Numbered from the stretch's first letter, positions 1 through 11,640 are shown. The stretch is 64,000 nucleotides of DNA from Chromobotia macracanthus (GCA_036877525.1 JAZGTH010000075.1:69501-133500); one strand, 5' to 3'. Numbers and translations are program-made. The notes: generated by a model not told the origin, from the sequence alone.

Positions 1-2096
1 TCACCCTCTCGCAATAAGTTGTGGGTAATATCAGCTGTTAAAGTGTTCATGGATCTGCATGGATCTTCACTGGAAATAGTGAACCATTTGGTTACTTTAG
101 AATACTCATTTCCACATACTAATTCTAATTTCAAATGCTACTTAGGATGAATCGAATGTGAACTGAGACGCAAGGAGAGAGTGATTCACTCACGCTGATT
201 ATGATATTACAGACTGAAAGATAAAGTGGTTGAATTCTTAATCTGTGTGGTTTAATTCACAAATTCATAAATGTTTGTGCGCAGTACCCACAATCCCACT
301 TAGAATTTCAGGCCCTGGGGTACGACATGAGAGTACTACAGTATGTGCTGCGTGTGGTGTATTGCGGTTTTGAATACTGTTACACCCCTAGCAGGTTTGT
401 GTAGCAGGTTTTCAAATGGTTATAGCTGAGGGTGATATGAAGTGCAGATGTTGATCTGATTGTTTTGAGGATTTGGATTAAATTAGTAATCCTCTTCACT
501 TTAGCTGCCTAACCACACAGCAGGTAGTGAAATATTCTGAAGATTAAAGGAAGAAACGTCCAGTATGTGGAACAGAAAAGCTAATGGCAGGTTTTACTGC
601 AGTTACTCAGCCGTGAAGAGCAGTGGCGATGTTTTACAGCGCTGTTAAACATTCATGTGTGGCTGCAGGTTTGTTGTGTTTCTCTTAAGTCCTGTATAAA
701 CGCCGTCGTTTGGCAGCGTTCCTCAATAAATTCAGAGTTCTGACTCGGGTGTGTTGTGACTTTTGATGGGACATCTGCCTGTTAAAACACAACAGATTTG
801 ATTGTGATGTGGTGGTTAGCACTAGGGATGTGCAAAACTACATGTTTTCATGTAGTACATGAACTAGCTGTTCTTATGGAGGCTAAAAACAGTTTTTTAA
901 AAAACTGTATTTCAGTGGGTCAGTAATAGTCTTCAGATGATGAAGGTGGTGATTCACCATGACAACAGTCTGACACGCTGAAGCCAAATCATTTTATTTC
1001 GGGAGCACTTTTTTTATATACTGTTTTTAAGTAGCTTTACAGAAAATCATAAAGTCCACAGTGATCAATCCAAGAGCAAAAAATAATTAATTGCCCCCAT
1101 CAAATGTTGAGAGATAAAACAGTTTATTCAGACTTCTCACACATCACCCTGAATGTTAATGTGTGTACATTAATGTGTTAATGTACACGCCAAGTATAGT
1201 GATCCTCTGTATTTAACCCATTCATTTAGTGCACACACGCACTGGAGTATTGAGTTGTGAACACACACAGCAAACCGTGAACACCCACTGGGAGCGGTGG
1301 GTGATGGTTTGTTTCACATCCTCTCCGAGAAGACCGTACTTTGTATTAGTGGTGCTTTAAAAGACGAAGAAATAAAAGTAGACACCACTAGTTGACCTCA
1401 CTAGTTATTGGATGGCTAGTCAATAAATGTGATATTTTAGAATCAGTCTGCCATTATTTCCTGTCCTTTCTGTAAGATCACTGTAAGTTAGTGTTGACAT
1501 GATGTTTCTTCAGGCAGTGTGCAATATCTTCTGTTTTTTTTGTTTAAAATGTGTAGTTGACCTGCAGTCACACAGGTGAGGAGGAGTGTGTGAGTACTAA
1601 AGTGCTGACACTGCCATTTGAGAGTGAGTGCTGTAAGCAGAACTCACTGGAGATTTATGAGTGTGTTATTACAAGAGCAGATTCATTACCACTGAGTCAT
1701 TGCTCTCTGCTCAAAACACACACACCATATACAAATCACACACATGAACCACTTGGAGACAATGCCAGCAGGAAACATGACTGACACAGCATTAGCGTGG
1801 ATGTGTCTGTGTGTGTGGTTTTATCATTTTGTCACAGACATTGTACAATTACATCTTACATATCAAATTTTGTTGCACAGTCAAAGAAATACCAGGAATT
1901 AACATGTATAAGTTCAATTTCAACTCACGCTTATTTGTATAACGCTTTTCATAATACATATCTTTATATATAGCCTAGTGTGCTTGAAGCGAAGGCAAAA
2001 GCGTCTTTCAAACAAACGTTTTCTTTTATTTCTTACGTTTCATATTTCATTGCATAATCACAGAAGTACTAGAAAACAAATATGTATTTGTGTGTG

Positions 2097-2169
<73 letters not shown>

Positions 2170-2281
2170 TATACATAATGGAAGGCAAAACAAACCTTTT
2201 AAACATAATATGCAGTTATTTTTTACATCAATCACACAGTTTGTAGGTAATTATAAACTTTGTTCCACTCCTAGTTCACCA
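1..2281. other. Non-coding flank with repeat fragments
   Basis: No exon, RNA gene or convincing open frame is visible in this AT-rich stretch. Around 1025-1050 and 1929-1975 are short stretches resembling teleost retroposon tails (a GTATA..GCTTTT type segment and a run ending in AGCTTTACAGAAAATCA). Around 1198-1304 is a worn fragment resembling the SINE-like family seen better at 43,411 and 46,481. It is interpreted as intron 1 or upstream sequence of the lsamp-like gene, which is an inference from position only. Confidence 0.5.
2103..2166. repeat. (TA)n microsatellite
   Basis: An almost perfect TA dinucleotide run of about 64 bases, preceded by TGTG/TATG steps. Alternating TA of this length is self-complementary and can extrude a cruciform. 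The short open frames through it on both strands encode only Tyr-Ile repeats and are not genes. Confidence 0.97.
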
Positions 2282-2286
2282 GCCAC

Positions 2287-2421
2287 TGTAACATCACGCC
2301 AGCAGAGGGAGCCCTCACCGGAATACTGACTGCTCATGCTCCCTCTGCTGAACTCTGAACTTACTTCCTGTTTGGCATCTATATAAACCTTGCTGCCACA
2401 TGGCCATGTTGCGAAGTATTG
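2287..2421 (+). repeat. Truncated 5' LTR (first 135 bp)
   Basis: Matches 6345-6479 with one difference (A in GCTCATGCT here, G in the 3' copy). It contains the LTR TATA box TATATAAA at 2380-2387. After GAAGTATTG (ending 2421) the sequence leaves the LTR and enters gag-like sequence, so the last 233 bp of the LTR, the primer-binding site and the start of gag are deleted. The junction lies in a TATTGATTGG motif that recurs 14 bp later, which suggests a short-homology or template-switch deletion. Confidence 0.93.
2380..2387 (+). promoter_or_regulatory. LTR TATA box
   Basis: TATATAAA in the 5' LTR remnant, repeated exactly at 6438-6445 in the 3' LTR. A start site about 25-30 bp downstream would fall near 2405-2415, within or beyond the two ATGs at 2400 and 2406. 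Confidence 0.7.
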
Positions 2422-5400
2422 ATTGGTTGGGTATTGATTGGGCTGCTGCGGTTTGGGAGACGGACGAACAGTTTAGATCTTCACCTGAGTATTTTTTGCA
2501 ACAACTCCGAGAAGTATTTGAATATCCTGCTGGGGGTCGGGATGTTTCGTCTCGTCTTTTACACCTTTCTCAAGGCTCACATAGTGCAGCAGAGCACGCA
2601 GTCGAATTCAGGACTCTTGCAGCTCAGAGTGGATGGAATGATGCTGCACTTAAAGGGGTGTTTCGGGAAAGCCTATGTCCCCAATTGCAGTTGGAGATGG
2701 CATGTCGAGGTGAGGAATCTTCTTTCAATGACTTTGTTAACATGACTGTTAAGATTGATAATTTGCTCAGGAACTCACCTAAACCCAAGCAAGCGCATGC
2801 ATCCCACCTTATGTCACGACCTGCACTTCGGAATCCTGAGGCACCATGTGTTACCGAGCCCATGCAAGTAGGATCTACCAGACTGTCTGAGGACGAGCGT
2901 AGAAGAAGGTTCATCAACAACCTCTGCTTTTATTGTGGTGAACCAGGTCATCATAAGTCACAGTGTCCTCAAAAGACCCGGAGGTCCCTCACAGCACAAG
3001 ACCGGGTGAATGTGGACACCTTTTCACAAAATCCATCTAAAGTCTTCACATTACCCGTACAGATTTCTACCGAAAGTGGTTCTTTTATGTTGACAGCATT
3101 AGTAGATTCCGGCGCCGCTCTCAACCTCATCAACTCGGACATCGCCCGGAAACATCAACTACCCACCATTCCATGCTTTCCACCTATCAGTATTACGGCT
3201 GTCAATAACCAACCCATCAAAGGAGGAGTTCTGGAACAGACCCGATCAGTGAAAATGCAAATTGGGGTTTTTCATGAAGAGTACATCTCTCTATATCTGA
3301 TCGACTCACCCAAATATGAAATAATTTTAGGAATGCCATGGCTAAGTTGCCACGATCCCCACATCTCCTGGCGCACGGGTGAGCTGACCCACTGGTCTCC
3401 ATTCTGTTTTAGTCACTGTCTAACCCTTAAGCAGTCCAGTCCATGTCTGTCCACAAGCATGGGGAGCCCTCCGAGCCTGACCCAACCAAAGATCCCCAAG
3501 GTTTATAACGAGCTTTTGGAGGTCTTCAGCAAGGTTAAAGCCACACAGTTACCACCACATCGGCACTGGGACTGTGCTATAGACCTTCTTCCCAACATGT
3601 GTCCTCCCAAAAGCAAAGTCTACCCGCTGTCACGCCAAGAAGCACAGGCTATGGAGGACTACATCAAGGAGGCTTTGGAAGCTGGCTTTATCCGTCCTTC
3701 TACTTCTCCCGCTGCAGCCGGCTTCTTCTTCGTGGAGAAGAAGGATGGGGGTCTGCGTCCGTGCATCGACTACAGAGGCCTCAATAATGTCACTGTTAAA
3801 TTCAGGTATCCACTGCCTCTAGTCCCTTCTGCCCTAGAACAACTCAGGAAGGCCAAAATATTTACCAAACTCGACTTGAGAAACGCTTATAACCTGATAC
3901 GCATCAGGGACGGAGATGAGTGGAAGACAGCTTTTCTCACCACCAGGGGGCACTACGAATACCTGGTTGTGCCCTTTGGCCTTGCCAATGCCCCAGCCGT
4001 CTTCCAATCCTTCATAAATGAAGTCTTCAAAGATGTCCTCCACAAGTATGTCATCGCATATCTTGACGACATCCTAATCTATTCCCTGAATGAAGAGGAT
4101 CATGTCACTCACGTCAAGAGTGTTCTTTCCAAGCTTCTCAATCACCAACTCTATGTCAAGACTGAAAAATGTGAGTTTCATGTGAAGCAGACAACATTCC
4201 TGGGGTACAACATCAGCCACCAGGGCGTGGAAATGGATGCTTCTAAGGTAACCGCCGTCACTGAGTGGCCGCAGCCCTCCACGTTGAAAGAATTGCAGAG
4301 GTTCCTGGGCTTTGCTAACTTCTATCGACGCTTCATTAGGAACTATAGCTCTATTGCTGCACCTCTCACCTCATTACTCAAGGGAAAACCCAAGAGGTTG
4401 TCATGGAACGCTTCCACCAATGCAGCCTTCCAAAAGCTCAAGACCAGCTTCACGACGGCCCCCATGCTTAAACATCCAGATCCAGAACTCCCCTTCATTG
4501 TGGAGGTCGATGCTTCTGACTGCGGGATTGGAGCCGTGCTCTCTCAACGTCACGGACAACCTCCCAAGCTTTTCCCGTGTGCCTTCTTCTCTCGGAAGCT
4601 AACCCCCGCTGAGTTTAATTATGATGTGGGAAACAAAGAGCTTCTGTCAATGAAGGCTGCCATGGAAGAGTGGAGACATTGGCTCGAGGGGGCAGCTCAT
4701 CCTTTTCAAGTTATCACGGACCATAAGAACCTTGAGTATGTCAAGTCTGCTCGACGTCTGAATTCACGCCAGGCAAGATGGTCTCTGTTCTTTTCACGAT
4801 TCCATTTTACAGTCACTTATCGTCCAGGCTCCAAGAATAGCAAGGCAGATGCACTATCCAGGCGCCATGATCCCCCACGACAGAACTACAATCCTGAACC
4901 CATCCTAAGTCCAGCCTTGTTTGTTGCTCCGGTCAACTGGGACATAATGGAGGAAATTCACCAGGCCGTCCTCACAGAACCATCACCAACGAACTGCCCC
5001 CCTTCCAAACAATATGTTCCCCAGACACTACGTCACCGGGTCATCCAGTGGGTCCACACATCACTCAGCACGGGACATCCCGGCATTTCACGAACCCTTA
5101 AACTTGTGCAGAATTCCTTCTGGTGGCCTTCAATGACCAAAGATGTGGCCAATTATGTCAAGTCTTGCTCCATCTGTGCCCAGTCCAAGACTCCCAGGGA
5201 CCTGCCGACGGGACTTCTACAGCCTCTCCCGATTCCCCAACCTTGGTCTCACCTCTCCATCGACTTCATCACTGACTTACCCCTGTCTGATGGTTACACC
5301 ACAATCCTGGTCATCGTCGACCGCTTCTCCAAAGCCTGTCGTCTGGTTCCATTAAAAGGATTACCTACTGCCATGGAGACTGCTCAAGCCATGTTCCACC

Positions 5401-6275
5401 ATGTCTTTCGAAACTATGGTCTACCTGAAGACATTGTATCAGATCGAGGAACTCAGTTCACCTCTCAGGTTTGGAAATCCTTTTGTAACCTTTTAGATAT
5501 CAATGTGAGTTTAACCTCTGGCTATCATCCGCAGTCAAACGGTCAGGTGGAGAGGCTGAACCAAGAGATCGGCAGGTACCTGCGGACTTACTGCAGCCGC
5601 GAACAACATCGCTGGGCTGAATTTCTCCCTTGGACCGAGTATGCCCAGAACTCACTCACGCACTCCTCTACAGGACTCACACCATTTCAATGTGTGCTGG
5701 GTTACCAGCCTCCCCTGTTCCCGTGGTCAGGAGAACCATCGTCTGTGCCTGCTGTTAACGACTGGATTCGTAACAGTGAGAGGGTGTGGGACAGTGCCCA
5801 TGTACGGCTTCAACGCGCTGTGAGGAGGCAGGAGATTAACGCTAACCGTCACCGTCGCCCACACCCTCCATACCAACCTGGACAAAGGGTCTGGCTCTCC
5901 ACGAGGGATCTCAAGCTACGTCTGCCGAGCAGGAAGCTCTCTCCCAGGTATGTTGGCCCATTTAAAATCATAAGACAGATTAATGAGGTCACTTACCAAT
6001 TAGAGCTTCCTGCTGACTACCGCATCTCTCCTTCTTTCCATGTGTCACTCCTCAAACCTTTTCACCGGGACGCTGACCCCGAGGCCATATTGCAGGAGCC
6101 ACCGCCACCGCTGGACATTGGCGGAACGCCGGCCTACAAGGTGAACGTCTTGCTTGACTCACGGCGAAGAGGGGGTCAGTTACAATACCTGGTGGATTGG
6201 GAGGGATACGGCCCAGAGGAGAGTGGACATTCTGGATCCCTCGCTCACGGAGGAGTTTCATCGAGCCAGACCTGA
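2400..6275 (+). CDS. Gag-Pol polyprotein of gypsy element (defective)
   Basis: A single open frame of 1291 codons. The gag remnant ends in a CCHC zinc knuckle (C176, C179, H184, C189). An aspartic protease follows with DSGA at 236-239, then reverse transcriptase with YLDD (Y554, D556, D557), then RNase H starting near EVDAS (D704). Integrase has an HHCC finger (first His residues 886 and 893) and a DDE triad at D955, D1015 and E1051, the last two 35 residues apart as expected. The GPY/F module (YVGPF) comes next. All catalytic residues that I can check are present. Near codon 1270 the chromodomain (YLVDWEGYG, from Y1263) loses frame: its C-terminal part is read in the +1 frame until about 6350, and a few conserved residues around the expected RSW are missing, so a small deletion is likely. 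The ATG at 2400 belongs to the LTR and is fused in frame to gag by the 5' deletion, so the natural gag start is absent. Confidence 0.93.
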   Translation: MAMLRSIDWLGIDWAAAVWETDEQFRSSPEYFLQQLREVFEYPAGGRDVSSRLLHLSQGSHSAAEHAVEFRTLAAQSGWNDAALKGVFRESLCPQLQLEMACRGEESSFNDFVNMTVKIDNLLRNSPKPKQAHASHLMSRPALRNPEAPCVTEPMQVGSTRLSEDERRRRFINNLCFYCGEPGHHKSQCPQKTRRSLTAQDRVNVDTFSQNPSKVFTLPVQISTESGSFMLTALVDSGAALNLINSDIARKHQLPTIPCFPPISITAVNNQPIKGGVLEQTRSVKMQIGVFHEEYISLYLIDSPKYEIILGMPWLSCHDPHISWRTGELTHWSPFCFSHCLTLKQSSPCLSTSMGSPPSLTQPKIPKVYNELLEVFSKVKATQLPPHRHWDCAIDLLPNMCPPKSKVYPLSRQEAQAMEDYIKEALEAGFIRPSTSPAAAGFFFVEKKDGGLRPCIDYRGLNNVTVKFRYPLPLVPSALEQLRKAKIFTKLDLRNAYNLIRIRDGDEWKTAFLTTRGHYEYLVVPFGLANAPAVFQSFINEVFKDVLHKYVIAYLDDILIYSLNEEDHVTHVKSVLSKLLNHQLYVKTEKCEFHVKQTTFLGYNISHQGVEMDASKVTAVTEWPQPSTLKELQRFLGFANFYRRFIRNYSSIAAPLTSLLKGKPKRLSWNASTNAAFQKLKTSFTTAPMLKHPDPELPFIVEVDASDCGIGAVLSQRHGQPPKLFPCAFFSRKLTPAEFNYDVGNKELLSMKAAMEEWRHWLEGAAHPFQVITDHKNLEYVKSARRLNSRQARWSLFFSRFHFTVTYRPGSKNSKADALSRRHDPPRQNYNPEPILSPALFVAPVNWDIMEEIHQAVLTEPSPTNCPPSKQYVPQTLRHRVIQWVHTSLSTGHPGISRTLKLVQNSFWWPSMTKDVANYVKSCSICAQSKTPRDLPTGLLQPLPIPQPWSHLSIDFITDLPLSDGYTTILVIVDRFSKACRLVPLKGLPTAMETAQAMFHHVFRNYGLPEDIVSDRGTQFTSQVWKSFCNLLDINVSLTSGYHPQSNGQVERLNQEIGRYLRTYCSREQHRWAEFLPWTEYAQNSLTHSSTGLTPFQCVLGYQPPLFPWSGEPSSVPAVNDWIRNSERVWDSAHVRLQRAVRRQEINANRHRRPHPPYQPGQRVWLSTRDLKLRLPSRKLSPRYVGPFKIIRQINEVTYQLELPADYRISPSFHVSLLKPFHRDADPEAILQEPPPPLDIGGTPAYKVNVLLDSRRRGGQLQYLVDWEGYGPEESGHSGSLAHGGVSSSQT

Positions 6276-6330
6276 CCGTCCAGCACCACGTCCATGGGGA
6301 CGCCCACGTAGAGCACCTGGAGGTGCTCCT

Positions 6331-6341
6331 AGAGGGGGGGG
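6331..6341 (+). other. Polypurine tract of gypsy element
   Basis: AGAGGGGGGGG lies directly before the 3' LTR (with TTC between), the expected place of the plus-strand primer for reverse transcription. Confidence 0.8.
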
Positions 6342-6344
6342 TTC

Positions 6345-6712
6345 TGTAACATCACGCCAGCAGAGGGAGCCCTCACCGGAATACTGACTGCTCGTGCTCC
6401 CTCTGCTGAACTCTGAACTTACTTCCTGTTTGGCATCTATATAAACCTTGCTGCCACATGGCCATGTTGCGAAGTATTGCCAGCTTAACACCTGACTACT
6501 AAGCATTCTCTTTTACTGCCTGCTTTCCTGTGATTTACCTATTGTTCGGTTCTCGTTTTCTGATTTTTGCCTAGCCCCTTTGTTTGACACCTGGATTGGA
6601 CTGTCTATGTTTATTACGACCCTTTGCCTTTACTTTCGACTTTGATTATGGATAACCCCAATAAACATCCGCAACTGGATCCTGCTTCAGTTTCTGCCTC
6701 AGCCCCCTTACA
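6345..6712 (+). repeat. Complete 3' LTR (368 bp)
   Basis: Begins TGTAACATC and ends TTACA, with TG...CA termini. It contains the TATA box at 6438-6445 and an AATAAA polyadenylation signal at 6660-6665. It is followed by the target duplication GCCAC (6713-6717). As the only intact LTR it could still act as a promoter or terminator in sense with the neighbouring neural gene; this is an inference. Confidence 0.93.
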
Positions 6713-6717
6713 GCCAC

Positions 6718-9700
6718 TTGCTGTTTTAAATCCAGCAGTCTGTCTCTCGGACAAATCGCGGTGCCGTGATAACTTACCAATCATTTAACATGATCATTAA
6801 AAAAGTTTGCACATTTAACAATAGGAAAATCTTTTTTAAGAATGCATGTAAAATGTTTATAAATATTTTGTATGAAATATTTGTATAAGCTGAAGCGCGC
6901 CACTGTGACTGCGTAACGTCACGCTACAAGCTTTATGTGTCTCCATGGTAACTGGAACGTGATTCATTGCAGAATAACGGTGGCGTGAAAAACTCACGCG
7001 GTTAAACCTGTTTCAGGCATTTGTTTTGTTCTGATGTTGCTCATATGATGACTGTTTATAATGTCATCGGTGTGCTTTTTTGTTAAAATTGCTACCGTTT
7101 CGCATCAATCCATGTGTATTTTTACCTTAATCGATGCACTGTCACTAATTGAGGGTTAGCAGCACAGCAAAAACAGACTCGCACCTGGGACTGTACGCGT
7201 GCGCAGTGTGAAAGCGCTCATCTCTTAACATGGGTGCCCAGAAACATGCACTAGATACGCACTGGAAACAGGTGTGGTGTGAAACAGGCCTTAGGGTGAG
7301 CATATTTACACATAGACAAGTGTTAAATGGGTTTTATTGTTATATTATATCTATTTTTTGATTATATTAAAGTTGTAACTGAAGTTACTCTTTTTATAAC
7401 AGTTTGGGTTAGTTTATACTTATGATTAAATGTATATAAAAACAATAAAGGTTTATGTGCCATTCAGAGCATATGAGTGTGTGTGTGTACAGGCAAACAT
7501 GAAGAACATTAACTCAACACCAGTCATAGTAGAAACACGTGTGCCACACATCATACATGTTAATATAATGTGACATACAACATAACATGTCTGTGATGCG
7601 TGCTGTTCTGACAAGCCTCTCCAGAGAGCTGCACATCTGCTGAAAGATTGATCCATGTTTAATAAATCAGGGGCCCGGTGCAGTGAGTGTCTGTGTTCCT
7701 GCGCTTGTGTGCTGCAGGTTTAAAGCAGTGTGACTCATGTGCAGTGTGGGACAGAAGTGTAGGAGAGAGTAATTAGACTCTAATCCGGTTTTCCTGCCAT
7801 TTAGCTGAATGTTACTATAGACTGAAGCTCTCAGATGCTGCAGGAGAACAGAAACTCTAGGAATACACATCATACGGCTAAAGACATGTTCAGTTCTGTT
7901 TGTGCAATTTTATGGTTCTCAAATCCTTATGTGTGAGTGTTTTTATAGGTCATGTTTGATCGGACATTTTACATCAGCTGATATCACTGGTGAGAAACCT
8001 GTAACATTGCCTGATGTTTACACCTTACAGTAACAACATAGGATTATTGTGTGAATGTACCATCATTTAATAACAGATATTATTAAACAACTATCTGTGG
8101 TTAGTGAATCCATGTAACCTCAGTTTGTAATGCTGATTATAAACGGGCAGAATAAAACATATAAACGCTGTTCTTGCGGCACTTCATTACAAAGTTTTCT
8201 CATTGATCCAGAGGAGCTTTAGAGAACAACATCTGATCACACTGACAGTGTGAGAAAACAGCTGTCATTATACAACACACACGCTGAGTTCTTATCATGC
8301 CATTAAACTACAGAGAGAGAGAGAAACAGAGAGACAGACAGGGAGAGAAAGAAACAAAGAGAGACAGACAAGGAGGGAGAGAGAGACAGTGTGTTGGCTT
8401 TGCTTTCAGACAGTTTGCTGCTGTTTTAAGGTTCTCAGTTTAATTCAGTGATTCAGAATCACAGCACATATGAAACAGGAGTGCTAATTTGTGGGCGGCT
8501 GGACATGCACAGCTTCATTTTGCGTTATGTTAAAAATAAGAGAAATTTTTATAAAGTGAGAAATCTGTAAGGATGAATGACAATGCCTGATAAGCCTTCA
8601 TTAACATTCAGTGTTTATTGGTTTAAGGCCCTGCTGTCTGTTACCCTGAATGAGCATGTGTGAATCAATGGGCTCACAGTAGATTTTTATCAAATCTATT
8701 ATAATACATACACAGAAATGAGAGTGAAATTTCAGCATTTAGATGTGGAATATTTGGAATATTTTTGGAATATTTTTAAATTCTCTGAAAATGGTCTCTC
8801 TCTGTGTACTGTTGAGTCTGTGACTCAGTAATGCTGAGCAGAGTGAATGTCTTCAGTCTTCAGTGTTCATTTATTGTTTCTGTCTCGTTAGCCGTGATAT
8901 CAGTGAGTTTCTTACTGGACAGATTCTCCAGTCTAAAGCATAATTAAACAGGGAGCGTCTTTAAGGATTTGGGTCAAGAAGTGGGTTGCCCCAGTTTCTG
9001 CCCCCCTCAGATGTGCAGCAGAGGTCTTCTTCTGCAGTCACAGGCCTGACAAACACAAAACACCTTTAAGATGGATGATGGGGTTATTACAGTAGATGCC
9101 ACTGGTGAAAAAATTGGCATGACAGTTTTCATCACTTGGAACACTAGTTAGATAACAGGATCCTCCCTGTGGATCAAAACTCTCTTTTGATCTTTTTCTC
9201 CATCTCTCACTGCATGAGCTCAGAGAATTGAAGAGTACAGCAGGAGTGTGTGTGTTTGGAAGTCTGTGTGAGGAAGGGTAACAAGTTAGAGGGTAAATAA
9301 TAATGGATGCAGATAACCCTTAATCAACAGCGATGTGCACACTGAGAGGAAAGATGCACCTGGAGTACAAAATCATTTCTGCTTCTGATGTAATTTTGCT
9401 TCAATGTTGGGGTTAGGGTGTGTGAGTTTACCATATTTAAACATTATGAAGAACGGAACAGAGAGTTACAGTTAAAGTTGGATTCATCTTCTGTGATGAT
9501 GTCCCTTCTTGTGGGTGGGGCCTGTTTTTTGTTTTGTTGAGGGGAGGTAAAGGGTTAAAGAATTTGGAAGTAAAAGCTCATTTTCTATGTAAATTTCTGC
9601 TGTTGAGATTCAGGACCTTATTGTATGTCAGATTTTTTCTTAAAATGTAGACTTGCCACAAGGGCTGTCTGACGTTTCCAGAACAGTACTCTGTGCTGTG

Positions 9701-10024
9701 TGACCTCCTTTTTCAAAAGATTTGAAAGTTCATTTTATTTTAGAGAACAAGCCTGCTTGTGTGTCTGTGTATCTAAATGTGTGCGTGTGTGTTGCTGCTG
9801 TATATTAGGTTAATATATTCTGTACATTTTTACTGAGCATATTTAGCTCATCACAAAAGCTCTCATACTTTCATTCATTCATCGTTTGTAAGACAAGGAA
9901 ATCTTTGCACTAAAGGGAATGCATTAAACCAGATACATTCCGTTCTAGAAATCAATGCAGTTTAAGTTAAAATAACACGGAAAATGCTGTTCCTGTCTAA
10001 AGGAAGAGAGAGAGAGCTAATTAC
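6718..10024. other. Unannotated non-coding sequence
   Basis: No exon with family similarity, no RNA gene and no long open frame. It includes a GA-rich stretch at 8312-8390 (GAGAGA/GACAGACA) and short TG runs near 7475-7490 and 9247. Presumed intron or upstream sequence of the lsamp-like gene. Confidence 0.5.
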
Positions 10025-11640
10025 TGTACTCTGACGCTAACAACCGCTGTACTCTGACGCTAACAACCGCTGTACTCTGACACTAACAACCGCTGTACTC
10101 TGACACTAACAACCGCTGTACTCTGACATTAACAACCGCTGTACTCTGACTCTAACAACCGCTGTACTCTGACACTAACAACCGCTGTACTCTGACACTA
10201 ACAACCGCTGTACTCTGACACTAACAGCTCCAACAACCGCTGTACTCTGATAACAACTGCTGTACTCTGACACTAACAACTGCTGTACTCTGACACTAAC
10301 AACCGCTGTACTCTGACACTAACAACTGCTGTATTCTGACACTAACAACTGCTGTACTCTGACACTAACAACTGCTGTACTCTGATAACAACTGCTGTAC
10401 TCTGATAACAACTGCTGTACTCTGACACTAACAACTGCTGTATTCTGACACTAACAACTGCTGTACTCTGATAACAACTGCTGTACTCTGATAACAACTG
10501 CTGTACTCTGACACTAACAACTGCTGTATTCTGACACTAACAACTGCTGTATTCTGACACTAACAACTGCTGTACTCTGATAACAACTGCTGTACTCTGA
10601 CATTAACAACTGCTGTACTCTGACATTAACAACTGCTGTACTCTGACACTAACAGCTCCAACAACCGCTGTACTCTGACATTAACAACCGCTGTACTCTG
10701 ACATTAACAACTGCTGTACTCTGACACTAACAACTGCTGTACTCTGACACTAACAACTGCTGTACTCTGACACTAACAACTGCTGTACTCTGACATTAAC
10801 AACTACTGTACTCTGACTCTAACAACCGCTGTACTCTGACACTAACAACCGCTGTACTCTGACACTAACAACCGCTGTACTCTGACACTAACAACCGCTG
10901 TACTCTGACACTAACAGCTCCAACAACCGCTGTACTCTGATAACAACTGCTGTACTCTGATAACAACTGCTGTACTCTGACACTAACAACTGCTGTATTC
11001 TGACACTAACAACTGCTGTACTCTGACACTAACAACTGCTGTACTCTGATAACAACTGCTGTACTCTGATAACAACTGCTGTACTCTGACACTAACAACT
11101 GCTGTATTCTGACACTAACAACTGCTGTACTCTGATAACAACTGCTGTACTCTGATAACAACTGCTGTACTCTGACACTAACAACTGCTGTATTCTGACA
11201 CTAACAACTGCTGTATTCTGACACTAACAACTGCTGTACTCTGATAACAACTGCTGTACTCTGACATTAACAACTGCTGTACTCTGACATTAACAACTGC
11301 TGTACTCTGACACTAACAACTGCTGTACTCTGACACTAACAGCTCCAACAACCGCTGTACTCTGACATTAACAACTGCTGTACTCTGACATTAACAACTG
11401 CTGTACTCTGACATTAACAACTGCTGTACTCTGATAACAACTGCTGTACTCTGATAACAACTGCTGTACTCTGACATTAACAACTGCTGTACTCTGACAC
11501 TAACAACTGCTGTACTCTGACACTAACAACTGCTGTACTCTGACACTAACAACTGCTGTACTCTGACATTAACAACTGCTGTACTCTGACACTAACAACT
11601 GCTGTACTCTGACATTAACAACTGCTGTACTCTGACACAA
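10025..11640. repeat. Minisatellite, 20-23-bp unit, about 70 copies
   Basis: Tandem units built on TGTACTCTGACACTAACAAC followed by CGC or TGC (23 bp), with a 20-bp variant lacking ACACT (TCTGATAACAACTGC). A rare variant with an AACAGCTCC insert occurs near 10,224, 10,652, 10,914 and 11,339. The spacing of these (690 and 687 bp between alternate copies) shows a higher-order duplication of about 690 bp. No open frame of note; no coding role visible. Confidence 0.97.

Larger units (their letters stand above)
2287..6712 (+). mobile_element. Ty3/gypsy LTR retrotransposon, chromodomain type, 5'-deleted
   Basis: The element begins TGTAACATC at 2287 and ends ...TTACA at 6712. It is flanked by the 5-bp direct repeat GCCAC (2282-2286 and 6713-6717), a target-site duplication of the usual gypsy size. 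Order: 5' LTR remnant, gag remnant, protease, reverse transcriptase, RNase H, integrase with GPY/F module, chromodomain remnant, polypurine tract (6331-6341), 3' LTR. Pol order with integrase last and a chromodomain places it among the chromoviruses (vertebrate sushi/V-clade type). It is damaged: the 5' LTR is cut from 368 to 135 bp, the primer-binding site and gag start are missing, and the chromodomain is frameshifted. The LTR parts that remain differ at a single position over 135 bp, so insertion was recent. It lies in sense orientation relative to the lsamp-like gene downstream. Confidence 0.95.

Noticed and set aside
10025..11640. CRISPR-like array of short repeats
   Set aside because: Units are directly adjacent with no unique spacers, and the DNA is vertebrate; it is an ordinary minisatellite.
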